This document shows, piece by piece, positions 7,368 through 15,931 of a stretch of 39,290 bases of DNA. Position 1 is the first letter of the stretch, and each line of letters begins with the position of its first letter. The notes beneath the pieces were generated by a model. That model saw nothing but the letters and a program-made list of their open reading frames with translations, ran no database searches and was not told the DNA's origin. The stretch comes from Drouetiella hepatica Uher 2000/2452 (GTDB lineage: Bacteria > Cyanobacteriota > Cyanobacteriia > Elainellales > Elainellaceae), in NCBI GenBank assembly GCA_019359505.1, contig JAHHHD010000045.1, positions 1 through 39,290 of the forward strand. Direction: 5' to 3'. A program made the position numbers and the translations under genes.

Positions 7368-8753
7368 ATGCTCTCTCAATCTTCTAGGAATTTGCAGCGC
7401 CCAACTCGACCCAGCCGATCGAGCCTTTGGTTTGAGCGGATCATGGCGATCGTTGTCCTGCTCAATCTGCTGCTGGTGTTGTTTGACCTCAGCTACATTC
7501 CCTGGCGAGATTTCTACTTGCGGCAGCTGCCTCAATTTACAGTTTGGTATGGAGAAAATCTGAAAGGCATTGAACCCCACCGCTCAACTGAAACCTATCT
7601 GAGAACGGTGCAAAGACTAGAAAATCAGGTGGCTGCTACGGGGCTACAATCTTCCGAGAGCGAGGTGCTGCTAACGAGCCTGCGATCGCTCAGCGCCGAA
7701 ATGGTGGACGAAAATCCGTTTGAGGGATCTGGAAAGTCGGGCACGCTGGAGCGAATTAAGCGCCGGATGCGCGATCAAGTCAATATCGATTCTTCTAAAC
7801 AAGCCTTTGCCGTCTTTTGGAGTCCAGAATATCTGAGGCAGACAGGCTGGAACGAGGCGATCGCCTTCTTTGACAGCCGCATTTCCCCCTTGATAGCCAC
7901 CAACTACTATCGCGGCATTGACGAGACGGGGGAGCCGATCGATCGCTTTTGGCTGATTGACATTGGATTTATCGCTCTGTTCGCCTTAGAGCTTTTGGCA
8001 AGAACCTTCTACCTCAGCCGTCGTAGAAGAATTAGAGGGAGAACAACCTGGCTTGATGCACTGGTGTGGCGCTGGTATGACCTGCTGCTGCTGCTGCCGT
8101 TTTGGCGGTGGCTGCGCATCATTCCTGTGATCACTCGATTTCATCAAGCAAGGCTGATCAACTTAAATTCGCTCAATACCAGCGTGAGTCATGGGTTCGT
8201 CTCTGCCTTTGCCACAGAGATTACCGAAGCCGTGGTGCTGCAAGTCATGGATCAGGTGCAAGAGCTGCTGCGGCAGGGTGCGATCGCGCGTTGGCTGATC
8301 AATCCGCAGGGCGGCAGGAAATACATTGATCTCAACGGCATTAATGAAGGGGAGGCGATCGCCAAGCATTTGACCACCTTGATGGTCGATCAGGTGTTGC
8401 CGCAAGTCAAACCTGACCTGGATGCAATGATGCAGCATATCCTGACCCGCATTCTCAACACCTCGCCCCTCTACGCCGGACTGCAACACTTTCCTGGAGC
8501 CAGTCAAATCTCTAGCCGCATCACCCAACAGATCGTCACTGATGCCACCCAAAATACTCAGCAGGCGCTCAAGTCTGCCTTGGAGGACGAGGTGGGCGCA
8601 AAGCTGTTTGCTCGGCTGATAACTCACTTGGGCACAGCATTCCAAACCGAGATCCAGAAGAACAGGGCGATCGATGAAATTCAGACTTTGGCGATCGCCC
8701 TGCTAGAAGAAGTCAAAATCAATTACGTCAAGCAAAGCGAACAGCTTGAGTAG
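7368..8753 (+). CDS. Membrane protein with voltage-sensor-like segment, 461 aa, function unknown
   Basis: A Leu/Val-rich helix spans about residues 26-42. A soluble stretch of about 150 residues follows, with a coiled-coil-like segment near 74-112. Then come two membrane helices at about 194-215 and 232-248. The second region reads DIGFIALFALELLARTFY, then an Arg cluster, then TWLDALVWRWYDLLLLLPFWRWLRIIPVITRFHQ. This arrangement (acidic residue in a helix, Arg cluster, Trp-Leu-Asp, then a helix ending in spaced Arg) resembles S2 to S4 of voltage-gated channels. No pore helix or selectivity filter follows. The C-terminal 200 residues are soluble and helical. I would call it a conserved integral membrane protein and hold the channel link as inference only. 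The ATG at 7368 gives the full first helix. Confidence 0.7.
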   Translation: MLSQSSRNLQRPTRPSRSSLWFERIMAIVVLLNLLLVLFDLSYIPWRDFYLRQLPQFTVWYGENLKGIEPHRSTETYLRTVQRLENQVAATGLQSSESEVLLTSLRSLSAEMVDENPFEGSGKSGTLERIKRRMRDQVNIDSSKQAFAVFWSPEYLRQTGWNEAIAFFDSRISPLIATNYYRGIDETGEPIDRFWLIDIGFIALFALELLARTFYLSRRRRIRGRTTWLDALVWRWYDLLLLLPFWRWLRIIPVITRFHQARLINLNSLNTSVSHGFVSAFATEITEAVVLQVMDQVQELLRQGAIARWLINPQGGRKYIDLNGINEGEAIAKHLTTLMVDQVLPQVKPDLDAMMQHILTRILNTSPLYAGLQHFPGASQISSRITQQIVTDATQNTQQALKSALEDEVGAKLFARLITHLGTAFQTEIQKNRAIDEIQTLAIALLEEVKINYVKQSEQLE

Positions 8754-8798
8754 GCTCGGCGATTTCGGTTCTAGAACGCTCTTGATGCAATTGACGCT

Positions 8799-9830
8799 CT
8801 AAGTTAAGCCGTTCAAAATCAGCTCCCCTGAACCTGCGATCACTTCACCGATCGCTCCAGCCGCCAAATTCTGGGACTCAAAGAAAGCGATCGTTGGGTC
8901 AATTTGATCCGGCGGCACAATCAGGACAAAGCCTACGCCCATATTGAACGTGTTGAACATCTCCAAGGGGCTGACGTTCCCCTGCTCTGCCAGCCATGTA
9001 AAAATCGGCGGCGTTGTCCAGCAGCGCACGTCTATCTGGATAGATTGATCCATACCGAGACATCGGGGCAGATTTTCGGGTAAGCCGCCACCCGTGATGT
9101 GCGCCATACCGTGAATCTCTAACCCTGCCTGACGAGCCGCCAAAACGGGCTTGACGTAAATTTGCGTTGGGGTAAGCAAGGTTTCCCCTAGAGACCTGCC
9201 GCCGAGCTGAGGAGGACAATCGCTTAACTCGCTGCCCGACATTTCCACAATTTTGCGCACCAAGCTGTAGCCGTTGCTGTGGATGCCCTGACTGGCAAGG
9301 GCGATCGCCACATCGCCGACCTGCACCCGCGTGCCGTCTATAATCTGGCTTTTCTCAACGATGCCGACACAGAAGCCCGCCAGATCATACTCTCCCGGCT
9401 GATAAAATCCTGGCATTTCTGCCGTTTCGCCGCCCAGCAAAGAACAGCCCGACAGCCGACAGCCCTCAGCAATGCCCGTGACCACCTGCGCCAGCTGGTC
9501 GGCATTCAGCTTGCCCGTCGCCAAGTAATCTAGGAAAAACAGCGGCTCAGCTCCAGAGGTGAGTACGTCGTTGACGCACATGGCGACCAGATCGATGCCG
9601 ACTGTGTCATGGCGATCGCACTGCTGAGCCAGCATTAGCTTTGTGCCTACGCCATCGGTTCCTGACACCAACACAGGCTCGTGGTAGCCGCTAGGCAACT
9701 GAAATAAACCGCTAAAGCCTCCCAATTTGCCCAAAACTTCGGGGCGATGGGTGCTTTCGACCGCATCTCGAATTTTTCGGACGAAGGCGCGCCCTGCTTC
9801 CACATCTACGCCAGCTTGCTTGTAATCCAT
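8799..9830 (-). CDS. purM: Phosphoribosylformylglycinamidine cyclo-ligase (AIR synthetase)
   Basis: PurM closes the imidazole ring, converting FGAM to AIR with ATP in de novo purine synthesis. The product begins [20 protein letters not shown], as in most bacterial Pur[12 protein letters not shown] (ATP/FGAM binding loop), [34 protein letters not shown] and [13 protein letters not shown] are all family signatures. At 343 aa it is full length. It stands apart from other pur genes, which is usual in cyanobacteria. It is convergent with the membrane-protein gene (45 bp between stops) and divergent from mazF (54 bp between starts), so the two share one short promoter region. Confidence 0.97.
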   Translation of the reverse strand: MDYKQAGVDVEAGRAFVRKIRDAVESTHRPEVLGKLGGFSGLFQLPSGYHEPVLVSGTDGVGTKLMLAQQCDRHDTVGIDLVAMCVNDVLTSGAEPLFFLDYLATGKLNADQLAQVVTGIAEGCRLSGCSLLGGETAEMPGFYQPGEYDLAGFCVGIVEKSQIIDGTRVQVGDVAIALASQGIHSNGYSLVRKIVEMSGSELSDCPPQLGGRSLGETLLTPTQIYVKPVLAARQAGLEIHGMAHITGGGLPENLPRCLGMDQSIQIDVRCWTTPPIFTWLAEQGNVSPLEMFNTFNMGVGFVLIVPPDQIDPTIAFFESQNLAAGAIGEVIAGSGELILNGLT

Positions 9831-9884
9831 AGGTCTATCTCTATCTATCGGACGTATTATGAATGAAAATAGTGAATTAAAACG

Positions 9885-10205
9885 ATGATCAAGCGTTTTG
9901 ACGTGTATTTGGTCAATCTTGATCCGACTGTGGGTAACGAAATCCAGAAAACCCGTCCCTGTTTGGTCATTTCGCCCGACGAAATGAATCGCTTCATCTC
10001 CACCGTGATTGTCGCACCCATGACCACCGCAGGACGAGATTACCCCACTCGCGTCACCTGTCGCTTTCAGGGAAAAGAGGGGCAGGTTGTGTTAGACCAA
10101 ATCCGCACCGTAGACAAAACTCGCCTCGTCAAGCGTTTAGGGCATATTAGCTCAGCTACTCAAAAGAAAGTGCTGGCGATTCTAGCAGAGTTGTTTGCAG
10201 AGTAG
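9885..10205 (+). CDS. mazF: MazF/PemK-family endoribonuclease toxin
   Basis: The 106-aa product is a complete MazF fold. [26 protein letters not shown] covers the first strands with the conserved Gly-x-Glu and Arg-Pro, VIVAPMTT holds the catalytic Thr strand, and [16 protein letters not shown] is the conserved dimer strand. MazF toxins cleave single-stranded RNA at short motifs, inhibit translation, and are normally neutralised by a MazE antitoxin encoded just upstream. Here no antitoxin gene is present: only a 9-codon frame (9859-9888, MNENSELKR) ends in an ATGA overlap with this start, and the frame is closed further upstream by a TAA at 9823. The start has weak ribosome-site support and may rely on translational coupling to the mini-frame. 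Confidence 0.88.
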   Translation: MIKRFDVYLVNLDPTVGNEIQKTRPCLVISPDEMNRFISTVIVAPMTTAGRDYPTRVTCRFQGKEGQVVLDQIRTVDKTRLVKRLGHISSATQKKVLAILAELFAE

Positions 10206-10330
10206 CGCGATCGCCTCAACCTCCAAACTGCCAATACCTGCGCTTCCAGAGCCATTTAAGCCCGTTTAAACTTTCAAGGCGGTATTAGTTCTCAATAGCG
10301 TCAGTAAATCGCAAAGTCTTCCTATTTTTC

Positions 10331-10410
10331 CTAAAAGCTGGATTTCCAAGGCTCGGAGCACCTTGGAAATCCAGCTTTTAGGGTTTTGTGGCGCGCGCCT
10401 CAAAACCCTA
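10331..10410. repeat. Twin hairpin element, copy 1
   Basis: The first hairpin has 21-bp perfect arms (10331-10351 and 10361-10381) around CTCGGAGCA. The second is TAGGGTTTTG / CAAAACCCTA (10379-10410) around a GC-rich loop. The element, with about 35 bp of upstream sequence (AAATCGCAAAGTCTTCC), recurs at 39163-39255. It lies between the convergent mazF and the 336-aa gene and may terminate both. Confidence 0.85.
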
Positions 10411-10432
10411 ATTTACGATCTACTGAACGTGA

Positions 10433-11443
10433 TTAACCAGGGTTATCTAGGGACGGTACTTCTTTCACAAGCCAGCCCTGAGCTTCTAGGCTGGCAATTT
10501 CTTGTGCCCGCTCATCGGCAAACTGATTGACGGCTTGTAGCTCGATCGGGAACCGCTGTAGCAGTTCGGCAGCAGACACATGGTAGGAAAATGTTATCTT
10601 TCCTAGCGGCAGCAGAGACTTAATGGCGGCTATTCCATTGTGAGTCAGGCTGACCTGATACAAAGGCGGTAGCTGTGAAAAATCTTTGCGTGCCAGCGTT
10701 TTGCCATGAGAATCTAGCAAAAATGCAGACAAATTGGTGAGCTGTGCCGTTTTGTCCTGCTGACTTTCGATCGTCACAATCAAATTTGGCTCCTGAGCAT
10801 GGGTAATGGCGGCATCATAAGATAGTGTTAAATGAATATCATTGCCGCCCTCTTGCTGCGAGACTAAGTTGCCGTCAGCATCATGCTCTCGGCTGTATCC
10901 TTCGCCTTGCCATACCCCCTGCCAAACATAGCGCTGAGGCGCGATCGGATTTGCCAACACATCTGCTAGATCGATCGCGGTGACGTAGGGCGATCGCGTC
11001 CCATCTAACGAGTCAGGCAGAATCAACTCATCAGACTCTTCAGAGCGGGGGCGATCGATCGATTTTTGAGTTGCGATCGTCTGAGTTGCGATCGTCTGAG
11101 TTGCAACATAAGCCGTCACACCTTCTGAAACCTGAACCGCTTTCCAGCCTGCCGGAGCAGCAATTTTGGTAGTGGAAATCTTATTAGCAGACTGGTTAGC
11201 AGCAGGCTGATTAGCAGCAGATCGAATATTCTGAGACAAGACTGGAATCTCGTTAAAAACTTGTTCTAAATGAGATGAATGCTGAGAGGATGACGAGTTA
11301 GACTGCTTCGTCAAATATGAGTCTTTTATTTTAGCCATGTTGTACTGGTCGATCGTGATTAGAGAGGCGATCGCGCTCATAATTCCAACACAAAGTAGCC
11401 AACTCTCTAGAGAAAGCGGTTTAAAGTATTTGACAGGCAGCAT
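10433..11443 (-). CDS. Membrane-anchored protein of unknown function, 336 aa
   Basis: I do not recognise a domain. Residues 15-31 (WLLCVGIMSAIASLITI) form one hydrophobic helix after a short positively charged tail, so the protein is probably anchored with the rest outside the cytoplasm. Residues 40-100 are low-complexity Ser/Gln/Asn. The segment ATQTIATQTIATQ is encoded by a 15-bp direct repeat (11068-11107) built around the HIP1-like core GCGATCGT, showing a tandem duplication inside the gene. The C-terminal half (WQGVWQGEGYSREHDADG onward) has beta-rich character and includes NDIHLTLSYDAAI and NLIVTIESQQDKT. AGGA lies about 10 bases before the ATG. It is convergent with mazF and has a 777-bp spacer upstream. 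Confidence 0.7.
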   Translation of the reverse strand: MLPVKYFKPLSLESWLLCVGIMSAIASLITIDQYNMAKIKDSYLTKQSNSSSSQHSSHLEQVFNEIPVLSQNIRSAANQPAANQSANKISTTKIAAPAGWKAVQVSEGVTAYVATQTIATQTIATQKSIDRPRSEESDELILPDSLDGTRSPYVTAIDLADVLANPIAPQRYVWQGVWQGEGYSREHDADGNLVSQQEGGNDIHLTLSYDAAITHAQEPNLIVTIESQQDKTAQLTNLSAFLLDSHGKTLARKDFSQLPPLYQVSLTHNGIAAIKSLLPLGKITFSYHVSAAELLQRFPIELQAVNQFADERAQEIASLEAQGWLVKEVPSLDNPG

Positions 11444-12220
11444 AGCTAAAAAATCCTGAGCAATGATGAATTAAAGTTGAAACAGGCTTTGATGTAGAGT
11501 TTCGATTTGAGAAATTGGTAAGGGAATCTAGAACCAGCCAAAATAAGCCGGAAATCGATGAAAGCGATCGAATATTTGCAGCAGATTTTGTGGCGAATGT
11601 CGTGAGCAAAGTGGGCTAGAGCTTTGATGACTTCATTCGCTATATCTGTTAGCTAGCTTCAGCAGATCGCAAAGCTTACACTCGATTTCCCAACCCTTAA
11701 AAGGGGGGGCAGAACTCAAAGTCCCTCTTTGTTAAGGAGGATCAAACACTCTCAAGAATTTTCACTTTTTGAGTCTATTGTGATTAAGAAACAGGCTTAA
11801 ACCTGACCAGATTAATGAGGTCTTAAACATAAGGTAATAGATGCCAAAGAAGTTTCAAATACCACGAGCGGGTACTCTTGTTTAGGCAGTACTTGTTTAG
11901 GCAGCACTGGAAAGCTAAAACGCTCCCTGTCTATTTAGACAGGTCAAGCAAATTGGGCGAACCCACTCATCGATCGCCCTAAAGCTTCGCCTGTCTTTAA
12001 GATTAGACTTCTCAGTTTTGTGTCTGGAGATACGATCGCGCTGATGCTCAAATTCTATGGTGCAGGGGTTAGAGCCTTACATCGTATGCACTTTACGTCG
12101 TATGCACTTTACGCCGCAATCATACGTCGCAGTCACTTTACGTCATAGCTGCTTTGAGTTATGGTGTCTGCGGCGATCGCAACATTTTCTTTCTGCACCA
12201 TCCAAACGAAAGGTTAGCCC
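11444..12220. other. 777-bp non-coding spacer with small repeats
   Basis: No convincing gene is seen. The stretch holds CCCTTAAAAGGG near 11695 and a CCCTCTTT...AAGGAGG hairpin-like pair after it, reminiscent of degenerate cyanobacterial spacer repeats. A direct repeat of TTGTTTAGGCAG occurs at about 11879-11906. A hairpin CCTGTCT-ATTT-AGACAGG lies at 11926-11943. The 16-bp tandem array at 12078-12154 is listed separately. Promoters for both divergent neighbours must lie here. Confidence 0.6.
12078..12154 (+). promoter_or_regulatory. 16-bp tandem repeats upstream of the flavoprotein gene
   Basis: Five head-to-tail units follow the pattern TACRTCGTATGCACTT. Units 1 (12078), 2 (12094), 4 (12123) and 5 (12139) are 16 bp and unit 3 (12110) is 13 bp. 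Units 1 and 2 differ by one base and later units diverge. The array ends 66 bp before the ATG at 12221. The spacing of about 1.5 helical turns and the position suggest cooperative binding sites for a regulator, but a neutral short tandem duplication is also possible. Confidence 0.6.
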
Positions 12221-13504
12221 ATGAATATGCATTATTCCGTCGCGGTTGTAGGAGGAGGTCAAGCGGGTCTATCCATGAGCTATTGCTTGAAAGAGCGAGG
12301 TCTAGACCACATTATTTTTGAAAAAAACAAGATTGGATATGCCTGGAGTTCCAAGCGTTGGGACACTTTTTGTCTCGTCACGCCGAACTGGCAATGTCGG
12401 CTACCGGGGTATCACTACTCTGGCGCCGATCCCAATGGCTTTATGCAGAGAGATGAAATTGTTCAATACATCGAAGCCTACGCCGCATCCTTTGACCCGC
12501 CCTTGAAAGAAGGCGTTGAAGTTCTGAAAGTTCGCAAAAACGAGGCTGAGGGAGTTTTTGAAATTGCGACTTCGATTGGCGACTTCACCGCCGATCAGGT
12601 TGTGATTGCAGTCGGGGGCTACCATACTCCGAAGCTTCCAACCTTAGCGGCACGATTTCCTGAAGCGATCGTGCAACTTCACTCTTCCGAATATAAAAAT
12701 CCGCAGTCGCTTCCCGACAAAGCCGTTCTCGTGGTGGGCACAGGACAGTCAGGCTGCCAAATTGCTGAAGATCTACACCTTGCCGGAAAGCAGGTTCATC
12801 TCTGCGTCGGTGGTGCACCGCGATCGCCCCGTCGATATCGCGGCAAAGATGTGGTGGACTGGCTCGATCAAATGGGCTACTATGACCTGTCGATCGATGA
12901 CCATCCTCAAAAGGAGAAGGCACGCAGCAACACCAATCACTACGTTACCGGACGAGGCGGCGGACGCGAGATCGACCTGCGGCAGTTTGCTCTGGAAGGA
13001 ATGCAGCTTTACGGCAAGCTGAAGCAGGTCAGCGGCAGCCAGCTGGAGTTTTCACCAAACCTGAAGCAAAACCTAGATCAGGCGGATGCAGTTGCCGAAA
13101 ACATTAAGAAGAGCATTGACGGCTTCATTGAAAAGAACCAAATTCAGGCACCTACGGAATCTCCTTATCAGCCCGTTTGGCAGCCTGAAACAGAGCCGCT
13201 GACGCTGGATTATGAGCAAGCAAATATTGGAGCCATCATCTGGAGCACAGGCTACCAATCCGACTTTAGCTGGGTCGAGGTGCCCGTGTTTGACGGCAGA
13301 GGCTACCCCGGTCACGATCGCGGGGTTACTGGCGTACGCGGACTTTACTTTCTAGGTCTTCCCTGGCTCTATACTTGGGGTTCAGGGCGATTCTCAGGCG
13401 TGGCGAGAGATGCGACTTACCTAGCCGACACGATCGCCGCCAAAAGAAAAGTTGCCTACACCAACTCCTGGAACGTCGTCAATGAGTTTTTGCTGGGGTC
13501 ATAG
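12221..13504 (+). CDS. MSMEG_0569-family flavin-dependent oxidoreductase
   Basis: An FAD/NAD(P)H flavoprotein of the class B monooxygenase type. The FAD-binding motif VVGGGQAGLS is at about residues 9-18, the NADPH-binding motif VVGTGQSGCQIAED at about 172-185, and the ATG-like motif IWSTGYQSD near the end. WDTFCLVTPNWQCRLPGYHY, GKDVVDWLDQMGYYD and NTNHYVTGRGGGREIDLR match the MSMEG_0569 family, normally found beside Nit1 nitrilase, an N-acetyltransferase (MSMEG_0567/Sll0786) and radical-SAM genes in nitrogen-responsive loci. None of those genes is here, so its substrate is open; N-hydroxylation or a related oxidation is inferred. AAAGG precedes the ATG. The 427-aa length is normal for the family. 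A tandem repeat array upstream may regulate it, and a 23-bp hairpin follows the stop. Confidence 0.85.
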   Translation: MNMHYSVAVVGGGQAGLSMSYCLKERGLDHIIFEKNKIGYAWSSKRWDTFCLVTPNWQCRLPGYHYSGADPNGFMQRDEIVQYIEAYAASFDPPLKEGVEVLKVRKNEAEGVFEIATSIGDFTADQVVIAVGGYHTPKLPTLAARFPEAIVQLHSSEYKNPQSLPDKAVLVVGTGQSGCQIAEDLHLAGKQVHLCVGGAPRSPRRYRGKDVVDWLDQMGYYDLSIDDHPQKEKARSNTNHYVTGRGGGREIDLRQFALEGMQLYGKLKQVSGSQLEFSPNLKQNLDQADAVAENIKKSIDGFIEKNQIQAPTESPYQPVWQPETEPLTLDYEQANIGAIIWSTGYQSDFSWVEVPVFDGRGYPGHDRGVTGVRGLYFLGLPWLYTWGSGRFSGVARDATYLADTIAAKRKVAYTNSWNVVNEFLLGS

Positions 13505-13522
13505 TTATTAACCCGGTAATTA

Positions 13523-13571
13523 AAGATTTTTGTTGTGAGGCGAGCGAAGCTCGCCTCACAACAAAAATCTT
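13523..13571. repeat. Perfect 23-bp hairpin with GCGAAGC apex
   Basis: Arms 13523-13545 and 13549-13571 are exact complements with a GAA loop, so the apex reads GAGC-GAA-GCTC. It lies between convergent genes (18 bp after one stop, 30 bp from the other) and probably terminates both. GCGAAGC is a known, unusually stable DNA mini-hairpin. Confidence 0.85.
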
Positions 13572-13600
13572 CCAATAATGCACTCTCAATTATTGCCAAG

Positions 13601-15931
13601 TTAATGAGGTGTAGCGTTGGGGGGAGTCGGTGGGCACCAAAACAAATTTTTGCTAGACACCCCCAGCGAGTCCAGAATTCCCCGCATTACTTCGGTGCAG
13701 TACAGCCAATGCCCCAGATCTTCATACATGCGATCGGGGTTGAACTCGAAATCATAGTGCAGCACGTGAGCCAGATCGGAAAACTCATCAGAAGATTGGG
13801 GAGAGAGCAGCAGCAAGCGAAACGGTTTTCCCTGACAGTGTTTTTCTAGCTTGTAGGCGAGATCTATGACGCCTCCCCGATCGGCAATGCCCGTGCGAAC
13901 GAACAGAGCCTGGTCACAGTTTTGTAGGGTGTACCAGAATCGCTCAGCCCGTGCCGAATAGCGAACGCGCATCCGCTCATGAACGGCAGACATATCTTCC
14001 TGCGGGTGATCAGTGTCCTCGACCTCATGGGCAAAAGATAACCCTGTCCATCTGCTGTGATAGACTCTGCCTGCGTCCGGACTGTAGTGCAAGAAGGCGG
14101 GATTCCACATGTCATAAAAACGGCTTTCGATCATGTCGGCAACGTCGGCAATTTGCGTGGTGCGCGTCAGATCAAATGGAAAAGCAGGGCCGTCATACTC
14201 CATCTTGTACAGCATCATCCGCACCGCACAGCGATCGCCCAGGGGAATGATAGCCACACGGCTAATGTCCGATAGGCTGCATTTGTATTGAAACAGCATT
14301 GCGGACTTCGGTGAGACTTTCACCCGACTCTCCAATCCATGACGACCAATCATCAGCGTCCGAAAGGGGGCATCTGGATACAGCGGGTCGGTGTATACTC
14401 CGGCTGGCAAGGCTTTTAAGGCGCTCCGCACCTCTCGCCACATGGGATGGACATTGAACTCCTGGTCTGATTCGTTAACCATCCAGAGATGATGTTCGTC
14501 TGCTCTTAAGATCCCTAGATTTCCGTCATAGAACAGCAAATCTGAGTTGTGGGGTGAAAAGAGATCGAACGCAGAGGTATATTTCAGATCGCTACCGGGA
14601 GGAATCGTGAGAGTCGTTTCGATCGTGCCATCTTCCTGCACGGCAAAGAAGGGAAGCGTCTCTGGCTGAGCCTGTCTTGCGCCCTGCTTTGCGCCCTGCT
14701 CTGCAATGTAGAGTCCCGGACTCAACCGAGCCTGACGTAGCGCTTCTTGAAGTTCCTGCCAGTAGGGAGCAATGCTGTAGCTGTAGGGCGATGCATTCGT
14801 AATCCGTAGCTGCTTCTCCTTGATCCAGGCAGAAATCTGAAAACCTGCCGAATCTTGGTAAATAGCAGTTTCAGGCTGCTGCCAGCGCTGTTTTTCTGCG
14901 GCTAATTCTGTTTTGTCGATCTGGAAAAGGCTCAAGTCGATCGCCTGATACATGAGGCGATGCCCTCGGCTATTGGGGTGAGCCGGATCAAACGATAGTC
15001 CTTCTCGCCATTGCCCCTGTCCATCATCTAGCGCCGTCAACCAATCCAGGACAGGAACCCCCCAAGTTAGCATCCGGCTATGGGTATCTCGTAACAGCCA
15101 ATTGTGTTCTGGAGCGTAGTCGCCATGGGGATAGACGCTGCCCAACACTGGACTAGCTCCTAGCTGCCGTGTCATCTTTACTAACTGCTGTAAGCCACTT
15201 TCAAACCGTCGCTGCACGGCTCGTCGCTCGTGAGGAGGACAGTAGGCAAAGCCTTCGTTGCCCAGCGATAGGGCAATAATGATGATATCAGGCTGTTCGG
15301 GTAGAACGACAGACGGAAACCGCTTGATGGTTCTGCTCACCGTTGCTCCGACCTCAGAGACATTCACGAGTTGGTGCCCATACTTTTCCTGGAGGCTTTG
15401 ACCCAAACGTTCTACCCAACCTCGTAGCAGCCAAGCTTTGTGACCGACTGCAACAGAACTCCCAATCACAACAATTTTTAGACCTTCAGGTTGTAATTCT
15501 GCAAATCTGTCTCCTGCGAACCTGTCGTAGTTTAAGGGCAACCCGCTTACCGCCGCCTCGTCCGCCGCCGCCTCGATATATCCAAACGGGTAAGGCTGCC
15601 CATAACCAAAGGAGCCATCATCTACAACAACAGTCTTGGATTGAAGGTCAGAGTCGATCGGCACCCAGCGGTTTGCCCCCAGCGATTCCCACTGCGCTTC
15701 GCCATCGACAGACAGACGCACATACCTGTATTCCAATCTCTGACCATCAGGAGATGTCAGAGATTGCTGAAAATCGATCGCTGACTCCATCCACCAAAGC
15801 GGGTAAAGATCCGCACTGGTGTAGAGTCGAATAGATTTCGCTAAGTCCCACTGACCTAGTTCAGACGTAGAGCCAACCAGAGCAATGGATTCACCCATCT
15901 GCGTTTCCGCCCTAATCTGGAATCGATACAT
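13601..15931 (-). CDS. Three-domain fusion: CBM20-like, SGNH hydrolase, DUF1796 putative cysteine peptidase
   Basis: Three parts are visible in 776 aa. Residues 1-105 look like a starch-binding CBM20 module (YRFQIRAET, VGSTSELGQWD, YRYV, WESLGANRWV). Residues 150-335 form an SGNH/GDSL-type hydrolase: VVIGSSVAVG (GSS for GDS, near 157-159), GNEG for block III (224-227) and DPAHPN with Asp315 and His318. Residues about 560-770 match DUF1796, a putative papain-like cysteine peptidase (IPLGDRCAVRMMLYK with Cys568, PAFPFDL, SFAHEVED with His635). About 220 residues of repeated Trp/Pro-rich segments link the last two. No signal peptide is seen, so it may act in the cytoplasm, perhaps on glycogen-bound or polysaccharide substrates (inference). 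Neighbours give no help. Confidence 0.75.
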   Translation of the reverse strand: MYRFQIRAETQMGESIALVGSTSELGQWDLAKSIRLYTSADLYPLWWMESAIDFQQSLTSPDGQRLEYRYVRLSVDGEAQWESLGANRWVPIDSDLQSKTVVVDDGSFGYGQPYPFGYIEAAADEAAVSGLPLNYDRFAGDRFAELQPEGLKIVVIGSSVAVGHKAWLLRGWVERLGQSLQEKYGHQLVNVSEVGATVSRTIKRFPSVVLPEQPDIIIIALSLGNEGFAYCPPHERRAVQRRFESGLQQLVKMTRQLGASPVLGSVYPHGDYAPEHNWLLRDTHSRMLTWGVPVLDWLTALDDGQGQWREGLSFDPAHPNSRGHRLMYQAIDLSLFQIDKTELAAEKQRWQQPETAIYQDSAGFQISAWIKEKQLRITNASPYSYSIAPYWQELQEALRQARLSPGLYIAEQGAKQGARQAQPETLPFFAVQEDGTIETTLTIPPGSDLKYTSAFDLFSPHNSDLLFYDGNLGILRADEHHLWMVNESDQEFNVHPMWREVRSALKALPAGVYTDPLYPDAPFRTLMIGRHGLESRVKVSPKSAMLFQYKCSLSDISRVAIIPLGDRCAVRMMLYKMEYDGPAFPFDLTRTTQIADVADMIESRFYDMWNPAFLHYSPDAGRVYHSRWTGLSFAHEVEDTDHPQEDMSAVHERMRVRYSARAERFWYTLQNCDQALFVRTGIADRGGVIDLAYKLEKHCQGKPFRLLLLSPQSSDEFSDLAHVLHYDFEFNPDRMYEDLGHWLYCTEVMRGILDSLGVSSKNLFWCPPTPPNATPH

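Noticed and set aside
8163-8645. 160-codon frame antisense to the membrane-protein gene
   Set aside because: Fully contained in a well-supported gene, with no start signal or recognised domain.
9826-9888. MazE-type antitoxin upstream of mazF
   Set aside because: The frame is closed by TAA at 9823 and has only nine codons from its ATG; too short for an antitoxin.
12083-12141. NtcA-like GTA...TAC pairs in the 16-bp array
   Set aside because: Spacing is 7 bases (GTATGCACTTTAC), not the 8 required for NtcA, and it arises from the repeat itself.
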